Shown: piece after piece, positions 1-9,378 of the stretch
How positions within the stretch are numbered: the first letter of the stretch is position 1
Layout of the letters: each line of letters opens with the position of its first letter
Origin: Methylibium sp965279545
GTDB lineage: Bacteria > Pseudomonadota > Gammaproteobacteria > Burkholderiales > Burkholderiaceae_C
NCBI RefSeq assembly: GCF_965279545.1
Contig: NZ_OZ257250.1
Location: forward strand, 3,472,001 to 3,536,000
DNA: 64,000 bases
Direction of reading: 5' to 3'
Made by a program: the position numbers and the translations under genes
Notes under the pieces: generated by a model
Seen by the model: the letters and a program-made list of their open reading frames with translations, nothing else
Database searches by the model: none
What the model was told of the DNA's origin: nothing

Positions 1-854
1 GGCGAAACCGCCTGCCCCGGGTCGGCCAGGACCGCACCGAGCACGCCATCCGACGGAGCGCGCACGACGATGCGCTGACGCGCCTCGGTCTCTGCCGCCT
101 CCTTGGCCACAGTGGCGAGGTCGCGCTCGAGTTCACCTGTTGCGACCTGCGCCCGCAGAGGCAATTCGCGGCGCTGAACCTCGAGTGCCCCGATCTCGCG
201 CAGCTGAGTGGCTCTTTGCCGCTCCAGTCCTTGCAACTGCGCCTGCACAGCCAGCACCTCTTCGGACTTGGCCTGAACCTGGGCCGAGGAGATGAAGTTT
301 TCCGCGCGCAGGGATTCGAGTCGGGCCATGGCCTGTTCGGCCAGGTTCAACCTCTGCCGGTGCAGCTGGGTTTCGACCTGCAACTGCGCCAACTCGGTGC
401 GCCGGTCGGCGATCTGGCGCTCCAGCGCCACCCGCTGCGCGTCGAGCAAGGCCGCCTGCTGCTGCACTGCCCCCTGCAAACTGCGCTCCTTGACGGCAAG
501 GCTGCGCTGCACCGACGCCTGAGCGTCGCCACCGGTGATCGAACGGTCGACGGACAAGACAAACAGAACGTCGCCGCGCCGGACGGACTGGCCCTCGAGC
601 GCATGGCGCTTGAGCACGATCGCCGCCTCCGGCGGCAGCAGCCGGATCACGCCCTGATCGGGCACCAGCACACCGGAAACCCGTGCCTTGCGCGTGTACT
701 CGCCAAGACACAAGTAAGCGATCACCATCGCTGCAGCAACCACTGCACAAGCCGTGAGCAACGACAAGGACAAGGGGCGGATCAGCTGGATGCCGCCCAA
801 CCACGCTTGCCGGTGAGCCTCGACCGCTTCAGAACGAAAGAGAGGCGACGGCAT
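1..854 (-). CDS. HlyD-family secretion adaptor (membrane fusion protein), 3' end outside window
   Basis: Partial gene: about 284 N-terminal codons are present and the reading frame runs off the left edge. A short cytoplasmic N-terminus is followed by one membrane segment (about residues 27-47), a lipoyl-like beta segment (about 54-85) and a long Gln/Glu/Arg/Leu-rich coiled-coil (about 95-255). This is the layout of the periplasmic adaptors that join inner-membrane ABC exporters to TolC. The ATG at 854 opens the frame just before the membrane segment. The gene lies 85 nt downstream of a double-glycine leader peptide on the same strand, which fits the CvaA/RaxA-type adaptors that work with C39-peptidase ABC exporters. 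No such transporter is visible, but it would lie beyond the left edge. Confidence 0.85.
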   Translation of the reverse strand, partial: MPSPLFRSEAVEAHRQAWLGGIQLIRPLSLSLLTACAVVAAAMVIAYLCLGEYTRKARVSGVLVPDQGVIRLLPPEAAIVLKRHALEGQSVRRGDVLFVLSVDRSITGGDAQASVQRSLAVKERSLQGAVQQQAALLDAQRVALERQIADRRTELAQLQVETQLHRQRLNLAEQAMARLESLRAENFISSAQVQAKSEEVLAVQAQLQGLERQRATQLREIGALEVQRRELPLRAQVATGELERDLATVAKEAAETEARQRIVVRAPSDGVLGAVLADPGQAVS

Positions 855-939
855 GGCTCAGCGGTCTGCTGCCAGAGCGGACCCGACGGTTACTTCTCGT
901 GCGCTGGCGACGGCGTCGGGGCGCCGCCAGCGACAGCCA

Positions 940-1104
940 TCACCAACCGTTCTTCGGCGCAGGCACCTTGAGGCCACCACCGACCTGGCGCAACTGGCTC
1001 GCGTCCAGCGGTTGCGGAGCGGGCTGGGGCGCCACCTTCTGCTCGGCGCGCTTGGCTGCCTTGACATTGCTGAAACGTTCGGTGAATTGGCGGACGACGT
1101 GCAT
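940..1104 (-). CDS. 54-residue double-glycine leader peptide (candidate secreted signal or bacteriocin-like peptide)
   Basis: The ATG at 1104 is preceded by AGGAG at good spacing and opens a 54-codon frame. The leader is basic and amphipathic, then Pro/Gln-rich, and ends in LDASQLRQVGGG at residues 33-44. This resembles the LSxxELxxIxGG consensus that C39-peptidase exporters cleave after Gly-Gly. The predicted core is only 10-11 residues, ending PAPKNGW, with no Cys. The gene sits between a LuxR-type regulator and an HlyD-type adaptor on the same strand, so export by that machinery is likely. Cleavage, modification and function are inferred; no homologue is asserted. Confidence 0.68.
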   Translation of the reverse strand: MHVVRQFTERFSNVKAAKRAEQKVAPQPAPQPLDASQLRQVGGGLKVPAPKNGW

Positions 1105-1235
1105 GACTGCTCCTGACTGGCCTAGAGACGCCGCCGAAGCGGCGGGCTGACCAGATTGAAACAGCCCCCACGATCAAGGGGTACTGGCAACTCTTACAGG
1201 GTGGAGGGAAAACCCCAGGCGCAGAAACCTCACCC

Positions 1236-1949
1236 TCAGCGAAGCAGGCCCAGCCGCAGCGCCTTCAGCACCGCCTGATGCTTGTTCGTGCATGCCAGTT
1301 TGTGCATGGCATTGCTGATGTGCAGCACCGCCGTGCGTTCGGAAATGCCCATGATCGCGCCCACCTCCCAGGCCGTCTTGCCGTCCATCGTCCAGCGCAG
1401 GCCGTCCAGCTCCCGTGGCGTCAACTTCGGCCGCTCGAGTTGCAGACGCTCCGGCACCAGCACTCGCATCGCCGTGTCTTGCGCATGCACGGCGAACAGC
1501 TGCAGGTCGGCAACGACGCGCGTCACCTCGCCACGGTCCTTGGGCAAGGCCTGGTCACGGTCCACGCCGATCACGAAGTGACGCCCTTCGGGCATGTGCA
1601 AGGCCAGACAGATGCCGGTGCGGAAGCCGAAACGGGCCTGCGCTTCCCACATCGCCCCTTGGCCGGCGGAAACGTAGGTGTTCTGATCCCAGATGATCGG
1701 CACGCTTTGGCGCTTGCAGTGCTGCATCACCGGATCCAAGCGCATGCTTTGCGGACTTTCTATCTCATCACGGAATGCATCCGGCGCGTTGTCGATGGCA
1801 ACGAACTCCGTCCCGCCCACAGGATGGTCCACCACCGTGATGGCCGAGACCGTCTCGAAGCCCAGCAGCTTCGCAAAACGAACGACCTCCCCGCGAAATT
1901 CATCGCGGTTGCGCGCCTCGAGCACCGATTGATAGCTGCCTTGCAGCAT
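1236..1949 (-). CDS. LuxR-type regulator with autoinducer-binding-like domain (LuxR solo)
   Basis: A ligand-binding domain occupies about residues 1-160 and a C-terminal LuxR/FixJ helix-turn-helix about 175-235 (RELDGLRWTMDGKTAWEVGA and ISERTAVLHISNAMHKLA). The ATG at 1949 gives 237 aa, the usual LuxR length. The frame can be extended to a TTG at 2030, but that adds an unlikely repetitive tail. The Asp-Pro of the LuxR pocket is present (RLDPV), as is the following Trp (IIWDQ). By spacing, the two aromatic residues that normally contact acyl-homoserine lactone fall on Phe and Ile. No luxI-type synthase is in the window. Its place upstream of the double-glycine peptide suggests it controls that locus. 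Confidence 0.88.
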   Translation of the reverse strand: MLQGSYQSVLEARNRDEFRGEVVRFAKLLGFETVSAITVVDHPVGGTEFVAIDNAPDAFRDEIESPQSMRLDPVMQHCKRQSVPIIWDQNTYVSAGQGAMWEAQARFGFRTGICLALHMPEGRHFVIGVDRDQALPKDRGEVTRVVADLQLFAVHAQDTAMRVLVPERLQLERPKLTPRELDGLRWTMDGKTAWEVGAIMGISERTAVLHISNAMHKLACTNKHQAVLKALRLGLLR

Positions 1950-2111
1950 CCCGTTGTCTATTCCTGTGTTGTCAATCCCGCTCCGTGAAGGAATCGATGT
2001 TCCGTCGTTCCGTACGGACGTCCCTGACAAGGTTTACAGCTGCCAATCACCGCCACGATCCACACACTTCCCCTCTCTGAAGCCGTTGCCGGGCGAGAGC
2101 CCGTTCTTATC

Positions 2112-2564
2112 ATGATTCCTGCATGGACCGTTAGCGCGTGGCCGCCTGCATTGTGGCAGCCCGGCCGCGATGCGCCGCTGCACTTTGTGCACCTTGGCAC
2201 GCATGTGTCGACTCGACTGAGCACGGATTGGCCCAGCATGGGTCAGACGGTGTGGGGCGGTCGCGCAGGCGACAGCGCCGCCGGCATTTCGTGGGATTGG
2301 ATCGAGGTTGCCGAAGGCATCGTCGCCATCGCAGACCCGATGATGATGACCACCAACCTGCGCCTGCTCGGCTCCGAAGGCGAGGTGCTGACTGCGTATG
2401 AAGTGGCGCCGCATCTGAACAGGCTCGTGCACCGCCTGCCCTGGCAAGTCGAGGTGGGTCGCGTGCTCGAGCAAATGCTGCATCAACCGCAGCGACCGCA
2501 AATCCCGTTCACCGGCTTCACTTCGAAGTCGCTGTCCGTGGGCGCGGTCACTTGGCGCACGTGA
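2112..2564 (+). CDS. Conserved-looking hypothetical protein
   Basis: A 150-residue soluble protein, with no signal peptide or membrane segment and rich in Trp and aliphatic residues. It is transcribed divergently from the LuxR gene. The composition is that of a folded domain, unlike the Arg/Ala-rich shadow frames around it: ordered stretches include WIEVAEGIVAIADPMMMTTN and NRLVHRLPWQVEVGRVLEQM. I do not recognise the family. The ATG at 2112 is the first good start and a weak purine-rich stretch (cgagag) lies upstream. It could be co-regulated with the divergent luxR-type gene, but nothing in the sequence proves this. Confidence 0.6.
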   Translation: MIPAWTVSAWPPALWQPGRDAPLHFVHLGTHVSTRLSTDWPSMGQTVWGGRAGDSAAGISWDWIEVAEGIVAIADPMMMTTNLRLLGSEGEVLTAYEVAPHLNRLVHRLPWQVEVGRVLEQMLHQPQRPQIPFTGFTSKSLSVGAVTWRT

Positions 2565-2586
2565 CGCTCACGGCCAGGGGCTCCGC

Positions 2587-3057
2587 TCAGCCGCCGCGCA
2601 GCATCTCGATGTGCGGCATGTCGTCTTCGAGGTAGGGCTCGCCGACACGGCCGAAGCCGACCTCCGCATAGAACGGCTCCAGCCGCAGCTGGGCCGAAAT
2701 GCGAAGGCCCTGCCCGGGGAACGACAGCGCCGCGTACGCCACGGCTCGCTGCACCAGGGCCCGGCCCACACCGGTTCCACGTGCGCCGGCCGTCGTCAGC
2801 ACCCGGCCGATCGACGGCTCGCCGTACTTCACGCCGGGATCGACGATGCGCGCATAGCCGAGCAACACACCGCCCTCGCGCCAGGCGGCGAGGTGGGCCG
2901 AGCGCTCGTCGACTTCGTCGGCATCCTGGAACACGCAGTTCTGCTCGACCGCGAACACCTGCTGGCGTGCGATATGGATGCGCTGCAGTTCGAGTGGCGA
3001 CAGTTCGTTCAGACGCGCACAGCGCCAGATGATCGAGGGGGCAAGAGGCTTTTCCAT
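2587..3057 (-). CDS. GNAT-family N-acetyltransferase (ElaA-like)
   Basis: A 156-residue acetyltransferase of the GNAT fold. The N-terminal part (ELSPLELQRIHIARQQVFAV, then EQNCVFQDADEVD) is typical of the ElaA branch. The acetyl-CoA loop follows at about residues 95-110 (RGTGVGRALVQRAV, Q/RxxGxG/A type), and the C-terminal strand carries FYAEVGFGRVGEPYLEDDMPH. The ATG at 3057 gives the normal ElaA length; the open frame extends far upstream only because the DNA is GC-rich. It is the last gene of a leftward group after the NatAB-like ABC exporter. The substrate is unknown. Confidence 0.85.
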   Translation of the reverse strand: MEKPLAPSIIWRCARLNELSPLELQRIHIARQQVFAVEQNCVFQDADEVDERSAHLAAWREGGVLLGYARIVDPGVKYGEPSIGRVLTTAGARGTGVGRALVQRAVAYAALSFPGQGLRISAQLRLEPFYAEVGFGRVGEPYLEDDMPHIEMLRGG

Positions 3058-3095
3058 CGCGACCGATGATGCCGCACCAGCCCGGCGCACGAACT

Positions 3096-4285
3096 TCAGC
3101 GGACCGCCGCCACCCGCAGCCGGCGCGCGATGAAACCCAGGCACAGGCCCGTCAACAGCGCGCTCACCGCCAGCGGCGCGGCCACGTCCATGATGGACAA
3201 GGTCTGGCCGCGCAACACCCGGTTCATCAGCGTGTGCTGCGCCAGTGCCGGCAACCACACGAACCAGGGCTTCTCCCCGCCCTGGTTGAAGAGCGCCAGC
3301 AACGGCAGCAGCGACACCGCCAGGATGACCACGGTGTTGTTGGCCTGCGCCTCCTTGAAGCTCCTGCAACGGATCGCCACGGCCATCATCACGGCCGACA
3401 GCGACGCCGCCAGCGGCAACAGCACAACGAGGAAACCCAGCGCCTCGCGCGGACCGAACAGGAACAGGGAGCGCAGCGTCTCGCTGCGGATCAGCCACTG
3501 CGCGGGCAGGAAACTCAGCACACTGAGCAGTGCGATCAGCATGCTCACTGCAGCAACGGCACCCCACTTGCCGATCACCAGCGCCAGCGGCGCTGCCGGG
3601 TTGGTCAGCAAGGGCTCGAGCGAGCCGCGCTCGCGCTCGCCGGCCGTCGTGTCGAGCGCCGCGTTCAGCGCACCATAGAGCACTGCCATGATCACGAAGA
3701 AGGGCAACAAGCCCGTGAACTGCGCGGCGCGGCTGCGCGAGCTCGCCAGGTCGCGCTCCTCGACGTCGAGCGGCTGCAGCAGTGCGCCGGGCACGCCGCG
3801 CACGGCCAGCACGAGCGCGCCGCGCTCGCGGTTGAATGCATCGAGCAGCCGCACCAGCCGGCCGGTGCCGGTCTCGGCCTGCCGGTTGCTGCTGTCACTG
3901 ACCAGCAGCACCTCGGGTGCCTCGCCGGCCGCCAGTCGGCGCTCGAAATCCTCGCCGATCACCAGCACCGGTTCGCCCAGCCGCGCATCGCGCAGTCGCG
4001 CCTCGTAGTCAGGCGGCGCCGGCTCGACGCGAAAGGTCTGTCGCTCGAAGAAGTTGCGCAGCGTCGGCGCGTGGTCGATCCCCTGCGCCACCACCAGGCG
4101 CTGCTCGGCCCGCGACTCCAGCGACGCGACCAGGCCCGACAGCAACACCAGCACCAGCGGACCCATCAGCACCGAACTGAGCAGCACCGTCGCCAGCGTG
4201 CGCCGGTCGCGCAAGGCGTCGACGATCTCCTTGAAGAACACCGCACTGGCACCGGCCAGGGGCGCGGGCCCGCGACGACGGCGCT

Positions 4286-4289
<4 letters not shown>
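3096..4289 (-). CDS. ABC-2 type transporter permease (NatB-like)
   Basis: A 397-residue permease. One membrane helix lies near residues 30-52, then a large extracytoplasmic domain (about 55-190), then five or six helices in the C-terminal half, including FFVIMAVLYGALNAALDTTA and the conserved ERERGSLEPLLTNPAAP segment of the NatB/ABC-2 family. Members export Na+ or drugs or assist membrane processes; the substrate here is unknown. The start overlaps the stop of the ATPase gene by 4 nt (ATGA, 4286-4289), so the two subunits are translationally coupled. Confidence 0.9.
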
Positions 4290-5067
<778 letters not shown>

Positions 5068-5071
<4 letters not shown>

Positions 5072-6561
5072 CGTGCAACCCCGGGGGAGGCGAGTTCGGG
5101 CCGTGGCGGCTCGAAGGCCGGCGGCCGCGGCAGCCGCACCAGGCAAGTGGCATCCGCGGCCAGTGCCTGTGCTTCGGTCTCGGCGTCGATGAAGCGGTGC
5201 ACCACCTCGCGCGCGCAGCCGATCGCCATCACGCCGTGGCCGGCATTCGGCACGACGACGTGGCGCGCCTTGGCCCCCAGGGCCTTCACGACGCGCTCGC
5301 CGTGACGGGGCGGCGTCACGGGATCGAGCGTGCCGCTGAAAGCCAGCACCGGCGCCGGACTCACCGGCAGGCTGTAGAACGCCGGCGGCACGTTGCCGCG
5401 CGGCCAGTCCCGGCACAGCGTCACGTAGGGCCTGAGGTAGACGGCGGCCAGTCCGGCCGGTGGGGACTCGCCGGAAAGGCCCCTCCGGTCTTCCGCGCAG
5501 ACCACCGAGAAGTGCATGCCTTCGAAGAGTCGCGTCGCCCGCGTGCCGCCTCCCGGCCCCCCGGCCAGGCCGACCAGCGCCGAGTAGCGGCCCGCGGCGG
5601 CCTCATCGATTGCGAACGGCAGCGCCGCCGCGAGCCCCGGTGCGTACAAGGGCCCGCGCACGGCAGAGGCCAGCAGGTCGGGCGTGATCGTCACGCCGGC
5701 CGGCCGGCCGTCCAGGGGGTCGATCACGCTCGCGGCCTGTGGTAGCGCGGCCAGCAGGCCGCGCCAGTGCGCGCGCAGCTGCGGATGGCGCGCCTGGCAG
5801 GCTGGCTCCCGCTCGCAATCGGCGAACAACTGGTCGAGAGCGGCCTGGACATCCTGCCCCATGCTCACGGGCAGGTCCATGTCCGGTGGCACGACCCCAT
5901 CGATCACCATCCGGCGTACGCGGTTCGGAAACTGCCGCAGATAGTCGAGCGCCGCTCGCGTGCCGTACGAGCCGCCCACGAGGTTGACCTGCGGGGCACC
6001 CAGCGCCGCACGCACCGCGTCGGCATCGGCCATGGCAATGCTCGTCGTGTACTGGCGCAGGTCGCCATGCGGCAGCGCGCGCAGCGTGGCCAGACAGGCC
6101 GAAAGCCGCTGGATGGCCCGCTCGGCGTCGACCCGCTGCACCAGCGGCAGCCCGTCGTCGCTGTCGCATGCCAGCGGCGCGGAGCGGCCGGTCCCGCGCT
6201 GATCGATGAACACCAGATCGCGCCGGTTGTTCAGTCGCTGGAACAGCGGCAGCACGGTACCGGCCAGTGCGATCGCGCTCTGTCCGGGTCCGCCGGCAAA
6301 GAAGAAGACCGGGTCGGCCAACTTGTAGCGCGCCGCGGCCGGCACGAGGACGTAGTGCACCGCGATCGTGGGTCCCGCCGCCTGCGCGGGGTTCAAGGCC
6401 CGCGTCACGCTGCCGCACAGCACCTCGTGCTTCAAGCCCTTGACGCGGCAAGGCGCGGGCGCGGCATCGCCGGCGTCGCCAGGCCTGCCGGCCGCGCCCG
6501 CCGCCCCGGCGAGCCACAGGGCGCAAAGGCACACCACCACGCGGATGAATCGGCATCTCAT
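5068..6561 (-). CDS. Secreted alpha/beta-hydrolase, S33 tripeptidyl-aminopeptidase-like
   Basis: A 497-residue exported hydrolase. The N-terminus MRCRFIRVVVCLCALWLAGA is a signal peptide. The oxyanion region FFAGGPGQSAIAL lies near residue 90, the nucleophile elbow GGSYGTRAAL near residues 185-194, and a C-terminal TAP-like segment carries the late Asp (FSGTLDPVTPPRHGE) and His (PNAGHGVMA) of the triad. Proline-iminopeptidase and SlpD/SlpE-type exopeptidases share this layout. The ATG at 6561 is chosen because it begins the signal peptide. It is first in the coupled group with the NatAB-like exporter; whether they work together is unknown. Confidence 0.9.
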
Positions 6562-6598
6562 GCGCCGCGATTCTGCGTGAGGCACCGGCGCACCGTGC

Positions 6599-7360
6599 TC
6601 AGCGCAGGAACGCGTCGTAGGCCGTCTTCGCAATGAGGCCCGCGACCACGAGGATGAAGACGCCGCGCACGAAGCCGGCACCGTGCCGCAGGGCGAGCCG
6701 CGTGCCGAGCAGGCTGCCCATCACATTGGCGACCGCCATCACGGCGGCGATGTGCCACCACACATGCCCGGTCCACGCAAAGGCCGCGAGCGCGGCGAGA
6801 TTGGTCGCCGTATTCAGCAGCTTGGCGCTGGCGCTGGCATGCAGGAAGTCGTAGCCGAGCAGGCGCACGAACAGGAACACGAAGAAGCTGCCGGTGCCCG
6901 GACCGAAGAAGCCGTCGTAGACACCGATCACGGCGCCGATCCCCGACGCCCAGACCGCTTCGCGGCGGCCGCTGTGCCGCGGCCGGTGCACGCGGCCCAG
7001 GTCCTTTCGGGCCAGCGTGTACAGCAGCACCCCGAGCAGCACGAAGGGCAGGGCACGCCGCAAGCCGTCGGCCGGCACCAGCGTCACCGTCCAGGCGCCG
7101 GCGAGGCTGCCGGCCAGCGCCGCCGCTGCGGCGGGCAGCAAGGCATGCCAGGCCAGCGCAACCCGCTTTGCGTACTGGACCGAGGCCCAGGCCGTCCCCC
7201 AGATCGCGGCGCCCTTGTTGGTACCGAACAGCGTGGCCGGCGCCGCGCTCGGGAACACACCGAACAGCGCCGGCACCAGGATCAACCCGCCGCCCCCGAC
7301 GATGGCATCGACAAAGCCGGCGAACAACGAGGCGAGGGTGACGGCGACAAGGTCGATCAT
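6599..7360 (-). CDS. TauE/SafE-family sulfite/anion exporter (YfcA-like permease)
   Basis: A 253-residue polytopic inner-membrane protein with about eight hydrophobic segments. It carries the family signatures GFVDAIVGGGGLILVPAL near the N-terminus and the repeated GVYDGFFGPGTGSFFVFLFV in the second half. Members move sulfite, sulfoacetate or related anions; the substrate here is not predictable. It lies 37 nt upstream of the peptidase gene on the same strand and may be the first gene of that operon. Confidence 0.9.
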   Translation of the reverse strand: MIDLVAVTLASLFAGFVDAIVGGGGLILVPALFGVFPSAAPATLFGTNKGAAIWGTAWASVQYAKRVALAWHALLPAAAAALAGSLAGAWTVTLVPADGLRRALPFVLLGVLLYTLARKDLGRVHRPRHSGRREAVWASGIGAVIGVYDGFFGPGTGSFFVFLFVRLLGYDFLHASASAKLLNTATNLAALAAFAWTGHVWWHIAAVMAVANVMGSLLGTRLALRHGAGFVRGVFILVVAGLIAKTAYDAFLR

Positions 7361-7737
7361 GAAGAACCGGAGGGCATGCGGCCGGCTGGGGCGGGCGGGA
7401 ACGGCCGCCGCGGATCATGCCCCGCAACCGGGTACCCGGCCGCCGGACCGACGCGAGCGAAGCACAAATAAAAGAGCGCCGGGGGTACCGGCGCTCTTGA
7501 CGCGAAGCGGATGGGCCCGCGTTCTTCGTTTCTTGCATGCTGGCGGTCGTCCACTCCGCCACTGTCTTCGCTTGTCTCCTCGATCCCCCGCCTGACGGGC
7601 AAAGCCCGCCGCGAGTGAGCGCACTATAGGTAGCGTCCAAGCGCACCGCATCGGGGTTTACCGCAGCATGTTGGTGCGGCGGCACAGCTTGAAGACCGGC
7701 CCGCTGGGTCGTCGACGCCGGCCTCGTGTCTGGCCTT
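7361..7737 (-). other. Gene-poor spacer with a candidate small transcript ending at a strong terminator
   Basis: 377 nt without a convincing protein. Read leftward, a TATAGT-like hexamer near 7626 is followed by GC hairpins (GGGC-TTT-GCCC near 7597-7606), an AGGAGACAAG stretch (7571-7580), a purine-rich unstructured part, and the intrinsic terminator at 7472-7497. The terminator lies about 240 nt beyond the end of the GMC oxidoreductase gene, so this could be that gene's 3'UTR or an independent small RNA of about 130-150 nt. No known RNA family was recognised. The short open frames here have shadow-like composition. Confidence 0.3.
7472..7497 (-). terminator. Intrinsic terminator (leftward)
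   Basis: AGAGCGCCGG and CCGGCGCTCT form a perfect 10-bp stem around a short GGGTA-type loop. On the minus strand the stem is followed by TTTTATTT. It ends leftward transcription before tauE. Confidence 0.85.
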
Positions 7738-9378
7738 TCAGCCCCGATGAGCGTGGTCGGCGCAGATCCACTGTGCCGCCTTCTCCGCGATCATCAACGT
7801 CGGACTGTTCGTGTTGCCGCTCGTGATGGTCGGCATCACACTCGCGTCGACCACCCTCAGACCGGCCACCCCGCGCACCCGCAGTCGCGCGTCGACCACG
7901 GCGTCGGGGTCATCAGCGCGCCCCATCCTGCAGGTGCCGACCGGGTGAAAGATCGTCGTGCCGATATCGCCGGCCAGCCGCGCCAGCTCGGCATCGCTCT
8001 GGAACTGCGCGCCGGGCTTGATCTCCTCGGGCCGGTACCTGGCCAGCGCCGGCTGCGCGGCGATGCGCCGCGTCACGCGCAGGCTGTCGGCCGCGACCTG
8101 GCGGTCCGCAGGCGTCGACAGGTAGCGCGGCGCAATGGCCGGAGCGTCCTCGAAGCGCGGGCTGGCGATGCGGACCGAGCCGCGGCTGGTCGGGTTCAGG
8201 TTGCAGACACTGGCCGTGAACGCGTCGTAGCGGTGCAGCGGCTCACCGAAGGCCTCTAGGCTCAGCGGCTGCACGTGGTATTCGAGGTTCGGCCAGACTT
8301 GCTCGGGCGACGAACGCGTGAAGGCACCGAGCTGCGACGGCGCCATGCTCATCGGCCCGGTGCGCCGGAGCGCATATTCGAGCGCGATGCGCGCCTTGCC
8401 CCACCAGGACGCGGACAGGGTGTTCAAGGTGGGTACGCCCTGCAGGCTGAACACGGCGCGGATCTGCAGGTGGTCTTGCAGGTTCTCGCCGACGCCGGGC
8501 AGTTCGTGCTGCACGTCGAGGCCGAACTGCTTCAGCAGTGCCGGCGGCCCGAGACCGGAGAGTTGAAGGATCTGCGGCGAACCCACCGCCCCGGCACTGA
8601 GCAGCACCTCCGCGCTCGCCTTCACGATCTCGATGCCGTGCGGCGTCTGCACCTCGCAGCCGGTGCAGCGCAAGGCGCCGCCGGCTGCGCGCTCGAGCAG
8701 CAACCGGGTGACTTGCACGCCGGTCCACATTTCGAAGTTCGGCCGCCCGTAGCAGGTCGGCCGCAGGAAAGCCTTGGCCGTGTTCCAGCGCAAGCCGGCG
8801 CGCTGATTGACCTCGAAGTACCCGACGCCCTCGTTGTTGCCCCGGTTGAAGTCGGCGCTCGCCGGGATGCCGGCCTGCTGCGCAGCCTGCGCAAAGGCCT
8901 CGAGCACCTCCCAGCGCAGGCGCTGCTTCTCCACACGCCATTCGCCGCCCGCGCCGTGCATCTCGTCGGCGCCGGCGTGATGGTCTTCGTGCCGCTTGAA
9001 CACCGGCAGGCACTCGTTCCAGCGCCAGCTCTCGTCCTGGCAGAGGTCCGCCCAATGGTCGTAGTCGCGCGACTGCCCGCGCATGTAGATCATGCCGTTG
9101 ATGCTGGAACAGCCCCCCAGGACCTTGCCGCGCGGATAGCGCAACGAGCGGCCGTTCAGGCCCGGATCGGGCTCGGTCTCGTAGAGCCAGTCGGTGCGCG
9201 GGTTGCCGATGCAGCGCAAGTAGCCGACCGGGATGTGGATCCAGTGGTAGTCGTCGCTACCGCCGGCCTCCAGCAGCAGCACGCGCTTGGTCGGGTCGGC
9301 GCTCAGCCGGTTGGCCAGCAGACAGCCGGCGGTCCCGGCGCCGATGACGACGTAATCGAAACACGGCGCCGCGCTCAT
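7738..9378 (-). CDS. GMC-family FAD-dependent oxidoreductase (choline/alcohol dehydrogenase-like)
   Basis: A 546-residue flavoprotein. The N-terminal Rossmann motif is DYVVIGAGTAGCLLANRLSA, followed by the GMC signature 1 region (YPRGKVLGGCSSINGMIYMR, about residues 79-98) and signature 2 (SAGAVGSPQILQLSGLGPP). The C-terminal substrate domain holds the catalytic His (HPVGTCRMG) and the conserved Asn of SGNTNSPTLMIAEKAA. Substrates are primary alcohols, choline or sugars; which one is unknown. The ATG at 9378 overlaps the MarC stop (ATGA), so the two genes are coupled. A longer upstream frame is only an antisense artefact. Confidence 0.93.
   Translation of the reverse strand: MSAAPCFDYVVIGAGTAGCLLANRLSADPTKRVLLLEAGGSDDYHWIHIPVGYLRCIGNPRTDWLYETEPDPGLNGRSLRYPRGKVLGGCSSINGMIYMRGQSRDYDHWADLCQDESWRWNECLPVFKRHEDHHAGADEMHGAGGEWRVEKQRLRWEVLEAFAQAAQQAGIPASADFNRGNNEGVGYFEVNQRAGLRWNTAKAFLRPTCYGRPNFEMWTGVQVTRLLLERAAGGALRCTGCEVQTPHGIEIVKASAEVLLSAGAVGSPQILQLSGLGPPALLKQFGLDVQHELPGVGENLQDHLQIRAVFSLQGVPTLNTLSASWWGKARIALEYALRRTGPMSMAPSQLGAFTRSSPEQVWPNLEYHVQPLSLEAFGEPLHRYDAFTASVCNLNPTSRGSVRIASPRFEDAPAIAPRYLSTPADRQVAADSLRVTRRIAAQPALARYRPEEIKPGAQFQSDAELARLAGDIGTTIFHPVGTCRMGRADDPDAVVDARLRVRGVAGLRVVDASVMPTITSGNTNSPTLMIAEKAAQWICADHAHRG

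Noticed and set aside
1950..2030. N-terminal extension of the LuxR protein from a TTG at 2030
   Set aside because: The extra residues contain a duplicated GIDNTGIDNG stretch and the start codon is weak; ATG 1949 gives the standard LuxR length.
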